The notes: a model not told the origin generated them from the letters alone. Counted from the first letter of the stretch, positions 25,548-33,756 are shown. The stretch: 52,666 nucleotides of DNA from Microbacterium azadirachtae (GCF_000956545.1 NZ_JYIT01000059.1:1-52666), one strand, 5' to 3'. A program made the numbers and translations.

Positions 25548-26320
25548 TCGATCACTCCCATGGAGCCATAGTCGCAGCGCACCTCGTCGCCGCGCGACAC
25601 CCACATCGGCCGCGTGAAGGATCCGGCCAGGATGATCTCGCCGGCCTCCAGACGGGCGCCGTGCTGGTGGAACTTGTTCGCGAGCCACGCGACGCCGGTC
25701 GCGGGGTGCCCGAGCACGCCCGCGGCGACCCCGGTCTCCTCGATCTCGCCGTTGCGGCTGAGCACTCCGGGCACCCAGCGCAGGTCGATCTCGTCGGGGC
25801 GCTTGTGCACGGTGCCGAGCACCATCGCCCCGTAGGCGGCGTTGTCGCTGATCGTGTCGACGATCGTGCGGCCTTCCAGCTCGATGTGCGAGTTCAGCAC
25901 CTCGAGCGCCGGCACCGCGTAGTCGATCGCGGCGAGCGCGTCCTCCAGCGTGCAGTCCGGGCCCTCCAGCGGCTCCTTGAGCACGAAGGCCAGCTCGACC
26001 TCGATCCGCACGTTCGAGAAGTGCCCGGTGGGGATCTCGGATCCGGACGGATACACGGTGTCGTCGAACATGACGCCGTAGTCGGGCTCGGTGATGCCCG
26101 TGGCCTGCTGCATCGCCTTCGAGGTGAGCCCGATCTTGCGGCCGACGAGCGTGCGGCCCGCGGCCACCTGGGCGTCGCGCCAGACGCCCTGGATCGCGTA
26201 GGAGTCCTCGACGGTCGCCTCCGGATGCCGTGCCGTGATCCGAGGGATCACGCCGTGCGTGCGGTCGGCCTCGGCGAGCTCTGCGGCGAGGGCGGCGATG
26301 GTGCCGGCGTCGAGGCTCAC
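25532..26320 (-). CDS. hpaH: 2-oxo-hept-4-ene-1,7-dioate hydratase
   Basis: 262 residues of the MhpD/HpaH hydratase-decarboxylase family. It adds water to 2-oxohept-4-ene-1,7-dioate to give the HpaI substrate. Characteristic segments: SYAIQGVWRDAQVAAGRTLVGRKIGLTSKAMQ (about 39-70), DYGVMFDDTVYPSG, VEVELAFVL-type metal site (EVELAFVLKEPL) and LEVLNSHIE. The start is a GTG at 26320 overlapping the hpaD stop (GTGA), supporting coupled translation; a frame reading further upstream is not homologous. The 3' end overlaps hpaI by 16 bases. Confidence 0.93.
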   Translation of the reverse strand: MSLDAGTIAALAAELAEADRTHGVIPRITARHPEATVEDSYAIQGVWRDAQVAAGRTLVGRKIGLTSKAMQQATGITEPDYGVMFDDTVYPSGSEIPTGHFSNVRIEVELAFVLKEPLEGPDCTLEDALAAIDYAVPALEVLNSHIELEGRTIVDTISDNAAYGAMVLGTVHKRPDEIDLRWVPGVLSRNGEIEETGVAAGVLGHPATGVAWLANKFHQHGARLEAGEIILAGSFTRPMWVSRGDEVRCDYGSMGVIECRFV

Positions 26321-27492
26321 AGCTGGTGTCCGAGCTTGTACTCGCCCTGCTTCCACTCGGGCATGGTCTCGGCGGCGCCGCCGGACTCGGGGGCTCGCGT
26401 GTAGCTGAAACCGTCGGCGCCGATCGTGACGGCCATCTCGCTGCTGTCGGTGCGGGCGACGACGGGCTGCGGGTTGCCGTCCAGGTCGAGCACGAGCGAC
26501 GCGTCGGTGTACCAGCTCGGGACGACGGGGTTGCCCCACCAGTCGCGGCGCTGGTTGTCGTGCACGTCCCAGGTGACGACCGGGTTGTCCGGGTCGCCCG
26601 TGTAGTAGTCCTGCGTGTAGACCTCGACGCGGTGACCGTCCGGGTCGCGCAGGTACAGGTAGAACGCGTTGGAGACGCCGTGGCGGCCGGGGCCGCGCTC
26701 GATCGCGTCGGAGCGGCGCAGGGCGCCGAGCTTGTCGCAGATCGCGAGGATGTTGTGCTTCTCATGGGTGGCGAAGCACACGTGGTGCATGCGGGGGCCG
26801 TCGCCGCCGGTCATCGCGGTGTCGTGCACGGTGGGCTTGCGGCGCATCCAGGCGGCGTAGACCGTGCCCTCCTCGTCCTGGATGTCCTCGGTGACGCGGA
26901 AGCCGAGATCCTGCATGTACTTCACCGCGCGCGGCACGTCGGGGGTGACCTGGTTGAAGTGGTCCAGGCGCACGAGCTCGCCGGGGATGTGCAGGTCGTA
27001 GCGCCAGCTCATCCGCTCGACGTGGTCGGTCTGGTGGAAGAACTCGTACGGGAAGCCGAGCGGATCCACGACGCGCACCGAGTCGCCGATCCCCTTCACG
27101 AAGCCCGACGGGTTGCGGCGCACATCGCAGCCCAGCTCCGTGTAGAACTCGACCGCGCGGTCGAGGTCCTCGGGGGTGCGCACGCGGTACGAGAACGCGG
27201 CCACGGCGGCGACCGGGCCCTTGCGCAGCACGAGGTTGTGGTGGATGAACTCCTCGGTGGAGCGGAGGTAGATCGTCTCCTCGTCCTCCTCCGTCACGTA
27301 CAGCCCGAGCACGTCGACGTAGAAGACGCGCGACGCGGCGAGGTCCGTCACGACGAGCTCCATGTACGCGCAGCGGAGCACGTCCGGCGGGCTGGACTGC
27401 GGGGTCGGGATGGGGTTTCCGGTGGTGATGGGCGCCTCCTGGCTGGTGTAGAAGCCGGAGGAGGTGAGCGTCATGTCGGCGCGGTTGGTCAT
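26317..27492 (-). CDS. hpaD: 3,4-dihydroxyphenylacetate 2,3-dioxygenase (homoprotocatechuate extradiol dioxygenase)
   Basis: 391 residues, type I (vicinal-oxygen-chelate) extradiol dioxygenase resembling the Brevibacterium/Arthrobacter HPCD and MndD enzymes rather than the E. coli type. It opens the homoprotocatechuate ring next to the diol. The metal triad is H178 (RLDHFNQ), H237 (MHHVCFAT) and E290 (GHRVEVYTQ); these equal H155, H214 and E267 of the Brevibacterium enzyme with a constant offset of 23, due to a longer N-terminus. Fe(II) or Mn(II) cannot be told from sequence. The ATG at 27492 has AAGGA about 9 bases upstream; a shorter start at MTLTSS (27474) is possible. Confidence 0.95.
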   Translation of the reverse strand: MTNRADMTLTSSGFYTSQEAPITTGNPIPTPQSSPPDVLRCAYMELVVTDLAASRVFYVDVLGLYVTEEDEETIYLRSTEEFIHHNLVLRKGPVAAVAAFSYRVRTPEDLDRAVEFYTELGCDVRRNPSGFVKGIGDSVRVVDPLGFPYEFFHQTDHVERMSWRYDLHIPGELVRLDHFNQVTPDVPRAVKYMQDLGFRVTEDIQDEEGTVYAAWMRRKPTVHDTAMTGGDGPRMHHVCFATHEKHNILAICDKLGALRRSDAIERGPGRHGVSNAFYLYLRDPDGHRVEVYTQDYYTGDPDNPVVTWDVHDNQRRDWWGNPVVPSWYTDASLVLDLDGNPQPVVARTDSSEMAVTIGADGFSYTRAPESGGAAETMPEWKQGEYKLGHQL

Positions 27493-27530
27493 GTCAGCGT
27501 CCTTGCTAGATGTTCGGTCCGGGATCCGGT

Positions 27531-29090
27531 TCAGCGGGGGTCCGGGTCGTCGACGTCGGTCTCGGTGTGGGTCCCTGCGCCTGTCGAAGGGTCCTGCTTG
27601 CCGAAAGTCGGGTTGTGCGGGGCGCCGAGCGTGATGTGCACGCTCTGCTGATCGGTGTAGAAGTCGATCGAGCGGTAGCCGCCCTCGTGGCCGAGTCCGG
27701 AGGCCTTCACGCCGCCGAACGGGGTGCGCAGGTCGCGGACGTTGTTCGAGTTGAGCCACACCATGCCGGCCTCGACGGCCTGCGCGAAGTTGTGCGCGCG
27801 CTTGAGGTCGTTGGTCCAGATGTAGGCGGCCAGACCGTACTTGGTGTTGTTGGCGAGGGCCAGCGCCTCCTCGTCGGTGTCGAACGGGGTGATCGCGACG
27901 ACGGGGCCGAAGATCTCCTCCTGGAAGATCCGGGCGTCGGGGGAGACGTCGGCGAACACCGTCGGAGCGACGTAGTTGCCCTCGGGGAAGCCGTCGGGAC
28001 GGCCGCCGCCGGCGACCAGGCGTCCCTCGGTCTTGCCGATCTCGACGTAGCTCATCACCTTGTCGTAGTGCTCGGGGTGCACGAGCGCGCCGACCTCGGT
28101 GGACGGGTCGTGCGGGTGGCCGACCTTGACGCGCTTCGCCTGCGCCGCGTACTTCTCGACGAACTCGTCGTACACGTCGCGCTGCACCAGGATCCGGGAT
28201 CCGGCCGTGCAGCGCTCGCCGTTCAGGGAGAACACCCCGAAGATGCACGCGTCGATCGCGGTGTCCAGATCCGCATCGGCGAACACGACCGCCGGGCTCT
28301 TGCCGCCGAGCTCCATCGAGAGGCCCTTGAGGAACGGTGCGGCGTTGCCGAAGATGATCTGGCCCGTGCGGCTCTCGCCGGTGAAGGAGATGAGCGGCAC
28401 GTCGGGGTGCTTGACGAGGGCGTCTCCCGCATCCTCGCCGAGGCCGTTGACGAGGTTGAAGACGCCCTTCGGCAGCCCTGCCTCCTCGAAGATGCCCGCC
28501 CACAGGGAGGCGGACAGCGGCGTGAACTCGGCGGGCTTGAGCACCACCGTGTTGCCGGTGGCGAGCGCGGGGCCGAGCTTCCACGACTCGAGCATGAAGG
28601 GCGTGTTCCACGGGGTGATGAGACCCGCGACGCCGATCGGCTTGCGGTTGACGTAGTTCATCTGCTTGCCCGGCACCTTGAAGGCGTCGTCGGACTGGGC
28701 GACGATCAGGTCGGCGAAGAAGCGGAAGTTCTCGGCGGCACGGCGGGCCTGCCCGAGCGCCTGGGTGATCGGCAGGCCGGAGTCGTAGGACTCGAGCTCG
28801 GCGAGGCGGGCGTCGCGCGACTCGACGATGTCGGCGATCTTGTGCAGCACGCGCGAGCGCTCGCGGGGGAGCATGCGCGGCCACGGGCCCTCGTCGAAGG
28901 CGCGCTTGGCGGCGGCGACGGCCTTCTCGATGTCGGCCTTCTTGCCGGCCGCAGCGTGGGCGTAGGTCTCGTTCGTGACGGGGTTGAGCACCTCGAAGGT
29001 GTCTCCGTCGATCGAGTCGACGAACTCGCCGTCGATGTAGTGCTGGATCCTCGTGGGGAGGTCGGCGGGGGTGTAGGCCTCGGTCATCAT
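27531..29090 (-). CDS. hpaE: 5-carboxymethyl-2-hydroxymuconate semialdehyde dehydrogenase
   Basis: About 519 residues of the aldehyde dehydrogenase superfamily with the catalytic pair E260 (SMELGGKSP) and C294 (LNGERCTAGS). Other family blocks are ITPWNTPFMLESWKLGPALATG (about 158-180, NAD pocket), FTGESRTGQ and EEIFGPVVAITPF. It oxidises the HpaD product to 5-carboxymethyl-2-hydroxymuconate using NAD+. GGAAGGA precedes two successive ATGs; 29087 gives the better 6-base spacing and 29090 the longer form. The last about 30 residues (Asp/Thr/Pro-rich) are extra. It lies between the GntR regulator and hpaD in the operon. Confidence 0.94.
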   Translation of the reverse strand: MMTEAYTPADLPTRIQHYIDGEFVDSIDGDTFEVLNPVTNETYAHAAAGKKADIEKAVAAAKRAFDEGPWPRMLPRERSRVLHKIADIVESRDARLAELESYDSGLPITQALGQARRAAENFRFFADLIVAQSDDAFKVPGKQMNYVNRKPIGVAGLITPWNTPFMLESWKLGPALATGNTVVLKPAEFTPLSASLWAGIFEEAGLPKGVFNLVNGLGEDAGDALVKHPDVPLISFTGESRTGQIIFGNAAPFLKGLSMELGGKSPAVVFADADLDTAIDACIFGVFSLNGERCTAGSRILVQRDVYDEFVEKYAAQAKRVKVGHPHDPSTEVGALVHPEHYDKVMSYVEIGKTEGRLVAGGGRPDGFPEGNYVAPTVFADVSPDARIFQEEIFGPVVAITPFDTDEEALALANNTKYGLAAYIWTNDLKRAHNFAQAVEAGMVWLNSNNVRDLRTPFGGVKASGLGHEGGYRSIDFYTDQQSVHITLGAPHNPTFGKQDPSTGAGTHTETDVDDPDPR

Positions 29091-29125
29091 CGTCCTTCCG
29101 GGTGGTGTGGGTGGTCTCGTGCTCG

Positions 29126-29806
29126 TCAGGCGGGGGGCTCGACGGCGGAATCGGGGTGCAGCGCGGCGAGGAACGCGTCCCTCGTGCGCCAGCGGTGGTT
29201 GCGGGCGGCGAGCTCGATCTCGAGCGGATCCGCTCCGGTGCGGATGAGCTCGACGATCTGCGCGTGCTCCTCGACAGAGTGCTCGGCGCGGCCGGGCACG
29301 AACGCGAACGTCGACTCGCGGATGCCGCTGAGGCGGGCCCACCCGCGCTGGACCAGATCCAGGATGTGCGGGTTGGGGCACGGCTCGTACAGCACGGAGT
29401 GGAACTGGCGGTTCAGCTCGGTGAAGCGGTGCGCGTCGAAGCTGTCGAGCAGCCGCGTCATGCGGTCGTTGACCTCGAGCGCGGCGTCCAGGGCGGCCGC
29501 GTCCAGCAACGGCGCGGACAGCGCCGTGGCCGCGCCCTCGACGAGCCCGAGCGTCTGCATGGTGTGCGCGTACTCGCTCTCGTCGACGAGGGTGACCCGG
29601 GCGCCGACGTTGCGCTCGAAGGTGACCAGGCCCTCGGCCTCGAGCCGGCGGATCGCCTCGCGCACCGGGACCACGCTCATCCCCAGCTCGTCGGCGATCG
29701 TGCCGAGCACGAGCCGGAAGCCGGGGCCGTAGGCGTGCGAGGCGATGCGCGCGCGGAGCCAGGCGTACGCCTGCTCCGACTTGCTGCCGGTGAGGACCTC
29801 GGCCAT
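29126..29806 (-). CDS. GntR family (FadR/FCD subfamily) transcriptional regulator of the hpa operon
   Basis: 226 residues. The N-terminal winged helix (about 8-75: AYAWLRARIASHAYGPGFRLVLGTIADELGMSVVPVREAIRRLEAEGLV) and the C-terminal all-helical FCD domain (about 85-205, with the metal-ligand type residues ND-RMTRLLD, FHSVLYE and HAQIVELI) place it in the FadR/FCD group. It starts on the ATG that shares one base with the stop of the upstream FAH-RraA gene (TGATG) and has GAGGAGG upstream. It is embedded in the operon that it most likely regulates, with candidate binding sites at 31337-31359. Confidence 0.9.
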   Translation of the reverse strand: MAEVLTGSKSEQAYAWLRARIASHAYGPGFRLVLGTIADELGMSVVPVREAIRRLEAEGLVTFERNVGARVTLVDESEYAHTMQTLGLVEGAATALSAPLLDAAALDAALEVNDRMTRLLDSFDAHRFTELNRQFHSVLYEPCPNPHILDLVQRGWARLSGIRESTFAFVPGRAEHSVEEHAQIVELIRTGADPLEIELAARNHRWRTRDAFLAALHPDSAVEPPA

Positions 29807-31290
29807 CACGCCTCCTCGGACCCCGTCGCGCGCGCGGCGTCGTACGTGGCGCGCCAGGCGGCGTCCATCGGGAACAGCCCATCGACCGGATGCCCCGCCT
29901 CGACCTGCTCGGCGATCCAGGCGTCCTCCTCCTCCTGGGCGAGGGCCGCGTCGGCGACCTCCTCGGCCAGGGCGGGCGGGATCACGATGACGCCGTCGCT
30001 GTCGCCGACGATGATGTCGCCCGGCTGGACGGCGGCGCCGCCGCAGGCGATCGTCACGTCGACGTCCCACGGGACGTGCTTGCGGCCGAGCACCGACGGG
30101 TGCGCGCCCTGGGAGAACACGGGCAGGCCGATCTCGGCGACCGCGGCGTAGTCGCGCACCCCGCCGTCCGTCACCACGCCCGCCGCCCCGCGGACCTTGG
30201 CGCGCAGGGCCAGAATGTCGCCGAGGGTGCCGGTGCTCGCGTCGCCGCGGGCTTCGATCACGATGACCTCGCCCTCCTCGACGGCGTCGAAGGCGCGCTT
30301 CTGCGCGTTGTAGCCGCCGCCGTGGGTCGTGAACAGATCCTCACGGGCGGGGACGAAGCGCAGCGTCTTGGCGGTGCCGACGATCTTCGCGCCGGGCACG
30401 TTCGCCGAGACCCCGTCGATGAAGCAGGCGTGCAGGCCGCGCTTGCGCAGCTGGGTGCTGAGGCCGGCGGTGGGGGCGGCGAGGAGCTTCTCGCGCAGCG
30501 CGGGGTCGAGCGCGGGCGCGGTGGCGGCCGTCGCGGCCTCCGGCGCGAGCCCTGCGGCCTCGCGCGACCCCCACGCCTCGGCGCGCTGCAGGTCGTCCAC
30601 GGCGGGGAGCGATCCGAGCGCGCCGTCGAAGGGCACGTCGCCCTGCACGACCGTCGTGCGCAGGCCGCCCGAGCTGAAGGTCTTCGAGGAGTGCGGGGCG
30701 TCGACCTCGATGACGACGACGTCGCCGGGGACGATCACGCTGGAGCCGGCGGGCGTGCCGGTGAGGATCACGTCGCCGGGTTCGAGGGTGAAGTGCTGGG
30801 AGAGATCCGCGACGAGCTGCGGAAGCGGGAACAGCAGGTCGCCGGTCTCATCGTCCTGGCGCAGGTCTCCGTTCACCCAGGCGCGCACGCGCAGCTGAGT
30901 CGGATCGACCTCGGCGGCGGGGATGAGCTCGGGACCGAGCGGCGTATAGCCGTCGCCGCCCTTGGAGCGGACGTTGGAGCCCTTGTCGTTCGCGCGCAGG
31001 TCGTACAGCCCCAGGTCGTTGGACGCGGTGACCCAGGCGACGTGCGACCAGGCGTCCTCGACGCTCACGCGCCGCGCCGGGGTGCCGATGATGAGGGCGA
31101 TCTCGCCCTCGAACGCCAGCAGCTCGGTGCCGGCGGGGCGCTCCACGACGCCATCCGTGCCGGCGACCGACGAGGACGGCTTGAAGAAGTAGGACGGCGC
31201 CGCAGGGGTGCGGCCGCGCTGGTCCGCGCGGGAGCGGTAGTTGAGGTGGATCGCGATGATCTTGCCGGGCCGGTCGATCGGTGCGGGCAT
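29806..31290 (-). CDS. Fumarylacetoacetate hydrolase-family domain fused to RraA-like aldolase/decarboxylase domain (HpaG-like)
   Basis: 494 residues in two parts. The N-terminal FAH domain (about 8-215) has the metal ligands E61 and E63 (AFEGEIALIIG) and D92 (TASNDLGLYD) and the loop NDKGSNVRSKGGDGYTPLGP, as in the isomerase/decarboxylase HpaG. An Ala-rich linker (about 216-262) leads to an RraA/HMG-CHA-aldolase-like domain (about 265-460) with GGVRDYAAV (R379, D380), FSQGAHPS and GDIIVGDSDGVIVIP. HpaG in enterobacteria is two FAH halves; here the second half is an RraA-type lyase, whose family includes oxaloacetate decarboxylases. It may therefore supply the decarboxylase step. It is the first gene of the operon; ATG 31290 has GAGGAGG 6-7 bases upstream. 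Confidence 0.85.
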   Translation of the reverse strand: MPAPIDRPGKIIAIHLNYRSRADQRGRTPAAPSYFFKPSSSVAGTDGVVERPAGTELLAFEGEIALIIGTPARRVSVEDAWSHVAWVTASNDLGLYDLRANDKGSNVRSKGGDGYTPLGPELIPAAEVDPTQLRVRAWVNGDLRQDDETGDLLFPLPQLVADLSQHFTLEPGDVILTGTPAGSSVIVPGDVVVIEVDAPHSSKTFSSGGLRTTVVQGDVPFDGALGSLPAVDDLQRAEAWGSREAAGLAPEAATAATAPALDPALREKLLAAPTAGLSTQLRKRGLHACFIDGVSANVPGAKIVGTAKTLRFVPAREDLFTTHGGGYNAQKRAFDAVEEGEVIVIEARGDASTGTLGDILALRAKVRGAAGVVTDGGVRDYAAVAEIGLPVFSQGAHPSVLGRKHVPWDVDVTIACGGAAVQPGDIIVGDSDGVIVIPPALAEEVADAALAQEEEDAWIAEQVEAGHPVDGLFPMDAAWRATYDAARATGSEEA

Positions 31291-31330
31291 GGGCGCCTCC
31301 TCGCGCGGATGGGGCCAGGGAGGGGTTCCC

Positions 31331-31359
31331 TTGGCGTCGTATCCGAAATCGTATATCAT
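31331..31359 (+). promoter_or_regulatory. Promoter and GntR-type operators in the hpa / MFS divergent region
   Basis: TTGGCG (31331-31336) and TATCAT (31354-31359) are exactly 17 bases apart and read toward the MFS gene. TCGTATCCGA (31337-31346) and ATCGTATATCAT (31348-31359) resemble the T-N-GTATAC-N-A half-palindromes bound by FCD-type GntR proteins. They overlap the promoter, so the embedded GntR regulator probably represses transport and catabolism together. Confidence 0.6.
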
Positions 31360-31461
31360 CGTGCCGAGCCCCGGCAAGCGTCGATCCGGATCCTGTCCGC
31401 AGAGGATCCCCGTCGCCCGATCCGCTGGGCCAGACGACGTCGTCACGACAAGGAGAACGCA

Positions 31462-32841
31462 ATGTCCGCAGAATCCTCACCGGGCTTCACGCCCACCGGG
31501 ACCATCGCCTCGGCGGCCGATCGGCGCAGGGTGGTCTTCGCCACCGTCATCGGCACCACGGTCGAGTGGTACGACTTCTTCATCTACGCCACCGCGGTGG
31601 GGCTGGTGTTCGGCCAGCTCTTCTTCAAGGATCTGGGGGCCAACAGCGCCCTGATCGGGTTCGCGACGGTCGGGGTCAGCTTCCTGTTCCGCCCGCTCGG
31701 CGCCTTCCTGGCCGGGCACTTCGGCGACAAGTTCGGCCGCAAGGCGGTGCTGATGTGGACGCTGATCCTCATGGGCGCGGCCACCGCGCTCATCGGCGTG
31801 CTGCCCGACGCGAACGCGATCGGCGTCGCGGCCCCGATCCTGCTGGTGCTGCTGCGCATCCTGCAGGGGATCTCGGCCGGCGGCGAATGGGGCGGCGCCG
31901 TGCTGATGGCCGTCGAGCACGCGCCCAAGGCCAAGCGCGGCATCTTCGGCGCGGCGCCGCAGATCGGCGTGCCGCTCGGGCTGCTGATCGCCTCCGGCGT
32001 GATGGCGATCATGGCGCTGGTCGCGCCCGGCGACCAGTTCCTGTCCTGGGGCTGGCGCATCCCGTTCCTGCTCAGCGTGGTGCTGATCGTGGTCGGCTAC
32101 TACGTGCGGCGCCGGGTCGAGGAGAGCCCGGTGTTCGCCGAGCTCGCCGAGCGCAAGGAGGCCGCGCGGATGCCGATCGTGCAGCTGTTCCGCAAGCATC
32201 TGCTGCTCGTGATCATCGCGGCGCTCGTCTTCGCCGGCAACAACGCGGTCGGCTACATGACCACCGGCGGCTACATCCAGGGGTACGCGACGAATCCCGA
32301 GGGCGCGCTGAAGCTCGACCGGGGTCCCGTGCTCTGGGCCGTGGCCGGCTCTGCCGTCACCTGGCTGCTGTCGACCCTGGTCGCCGGCTGGATCTCGGAC
32401 CGCATCGGACGCCGGAACACCTACATCGTCGGGTGGATCCTGCAGCTCGTCGGCGTGTTCACGCTGTTCCCGCTGGTGAACACGGGGCAGATCGGGCTCC
32501 TGTTCGCGGCCCTCGCGATCCTGACGGTCGGCCTCGGCTTCACCTACGGACCGCAGGCGGCGCTCTACACCGAGCTCTTCCCGGCCTCGATCCGGTTCTC
32601 CGGGGTCTCGATCTCCTATGCGATCGGGGCGATCGCCGGCGGCGCCTTCGCGCCGACCATCGCGACCGCGATCGTGCAGGCGACGGGCTCGACGCAGGCG
32701 GTCACCTGGTACCTCGCCGGGATGACGGTGATCGGCCTCCTCGCGACGCTGCTGCTGCGCGACCGCAGCGGCATCCCGCTCGGCCCCGACCACGAGACCG
32801 AGCAGGCGGTGAGCCCGATCTACGGACTGTCCCGGGCCTGA
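31462..32841 (+). CDS. MFS metabolite:H+ symporter (aromatic-acid transporter type)
   Basis: 459 residues, 12 predicted helices, similar to the ShiA/ProP metabolite:H+ symporter branch. Signature: TTVEWYDFFIYATAVGLVFGQLFF (about 30-53), GHFGDKFGRKAVLM (about 87-100, loop 2-3), RILQGISAGGEWGGAVLMAVEHAP, and WISDRIGRRNTY in the second half. Members carry shikimate, proline betaine and aromatic acids. Because it is divergent from the hpa operon, uptake of a hydroxyphenylacetate or related acid is the likely role. AAGGAG lies 6-7 bases upstream of the ATG. Confidence 0.9.
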   Translation: MSAESSPGFTPTGTIASAADRRRVVFATVIGTTVEWYDFFIYATAVGLVFGQLFFKDLGANSALIGFATVGVSFLFRPLGAFLAGHFGDKFGRKAVLMWTLILMGAATALIGVLPDANAIGVAAPILLVLLRILQGISAGGEWGGAVLMAVEHAPKAKRGIFGAAPQIGVPLGLLIASGVMAIMALVAPGDQFLSWGWRIPFLLSVVLIVVGYYVRRRVEESPVFAELAERKEAARMPIVQLFRKHLLLVIIAALVFAGNNAVGYMTTGGYIQGYATNPEGALKLDRGPVLWAVAGSAVTWLLSTLVAGWISDRIGRRNTYIVGWILQLVGVFTLFPLVNTGQIGLLFAALAILTVGLGFTYGPQAALYTELFPASIRFSGVSISYAIGAIAGGAFAPTIATAIVQATGSTQAVTWYLAGMTVIGLLATLLLRDRSGIPLGPDHETEQAVSPIYGLSRA

Positions 32842-32863
32842 GCCGGGAGTCCTTCGGGTCGAC

Positions 32864-32903
32864 GACGAAACGCGGTGCCCTCGAGGGGGTGCCGCGTTTC
32901 GTC
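32864..32903. terminator. Bidirectional terminator between MFS transporter and IclR gene
   Basis: A 12-bp perfect outer stem (32864-32875 with 32892-32903, GACGAAACGCGG and its complement), extended inward by wobble and GC pairs, with a small TCGAG-type loop. It lies between two convergent genes. Confidence 0.85.
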
Positions 32904-32951
32904 TCGGTCGCCTTCGGCGGCCTCGCTCGGCGAGCGGCGAGGGGGCTGCGG

Positions 32952-33677
32952 TCAGGCTCCGAGGGCGTCGCGGATCGATGCGGCCGAGCGCTGCAGGCGG
33001 ATCGCGATCTCGGCGTCGGTGCGGTCGGTCGCCACATGCACGACCGCGATCGCGGCGGGGCGCTGACCGCGCAGGGCCAGCGGCACCGCGATCGACTGCA
33101 CGGTGGGGATGACCTCGTCGTGGCTGGTGGCGAACCCCGCGAGGCGCGAGCGGGCCACCTCGTCGTGCAATGATGCCGGCGCATCGTCCGGCCACTCGGC
33201 CTCGGGCACCTGCGCGAGGATCGCCTTGCCCGGCGCGCCGACCGTGACAGGGTGCCGCGCGCCGGGGCGCTGCGCGACGCTCGCCACGGTGTGCCGCGGC
33301 TCGACGCTGACCAGCGTGATGCACTCGGCGCCGTCGAGCACGGCGAGGAAGCAGGTCATGCCGAGCTCGTTGGCGACGGCGGTGAGCTCGGGGAGTGCCT
33401 CCGCCTGCAGGTCCTGCGCGACACCGGCGGCGAGAGCGGCCATGCGCGGTCCGAGGGCGACGAGGCCGGCCGCGTCCCGCCCCACCAGGCGGTGGTCCTC
33501 CAGCGTGCGCAGCAGGCGGTACGCGATCGAGCGGTGCACGCCGAGGCGCGCGGCGATCTCGTCGATCGACAGGGGTCCACGCTCGTCGCCCAGGATCTCC
33601 AGGATCCGGATCCCGCGGCTGAGCGTCTGCGACTGGGCGCCCGACGTCGTCGCCGGCGCGGCGGGGGTGTCGGCCAT
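32952..33677 (-). CDS. IclR family transcriptional regulator
   Basis: 241 residues. The N-terminal winged helix (about 18-75: SRGIRILEILGDERGPLSIDEIAARLGVHRSIAYRLLRTLEDHRLV) is followed by the IclR effector domain (about 80-240: ECITLVSVEPRHTVASVAQ, VGAPGKAILAQ, FATSHDEVIPTVQSIAVPL). GGAGG lies 5 bases upstream of the ATG. It is divergent from the FAD hydroxylase, and the gap between the two carries tandem 15-bp palindromes next to a good promoter. It probably senses the aromatic substrate or product of that hydroxylase. Confidence 0.93.
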   Translation of the reverse strand: MADTPAAPATTSGAQSQTLSRGIRILEILGDERGPLSIDEIAARLGVHRSIAYRLLRTLEDHRLVGRDAAGLVALGPRMAALAAGVAQDLQAEALPELTAVANELGMTCFLAVLDGAECITLVSVEPRHTVASVAQRPGARHPVTVGAPGKAILAQVPEAEWPDDAPASLHDEVARSRLAGFATSHDEVIPTVQSIAVPLALRGQRPAAIAVVHVATDRTDAEIAIRLQRSAASIRDALGA

Positions 33678-33690
33678 GGATCCTCCGGTC

Positions 33691-33719
33691 TTGATCGCGG
33701 TCGCGACCTCGGCTAGTCT
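33691..33719 (+). promoter_or_regulatory. Sigma-70-type promoter for the FAD hydroxylase gene
   Basis: TTGATC (33691-33696) and TAGTCT (33714-33719) with exactly 17 bases between. The start site would fall at the beginning of the tandem IclR operators, so bound regulator would block the polymerase. Confidence 0.65.
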
Positions 33720-33721
33720 GT

Positions 33722-33756
33722 GTTCAATAGTAGAACGTTGCGTTCGAATATAGAAC
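33722..33756. promoter_or_regulatory. Tandem IclR-type operators
   Basis: Two copies of the palindrome GTTC-N7-GAAC (33722-33736 and 33742-33756). Their centres are 20 bp apart, about two helical turns, so both are on one face. The spacers are AT-rich (AATAGTA and GAATATA) in otherwise very GC-rich DNA. Confidence 0.8.

Noticed and set aside
27510..29732. Large plus-strand frame (740 codons) opposite hpaE and the GntR gene.
   Set aside because: Antisense shadow: composition dominated by Gly/Val/Arg/Glu/His, no motif, and it crosses the boundaries of two well-supported genes.
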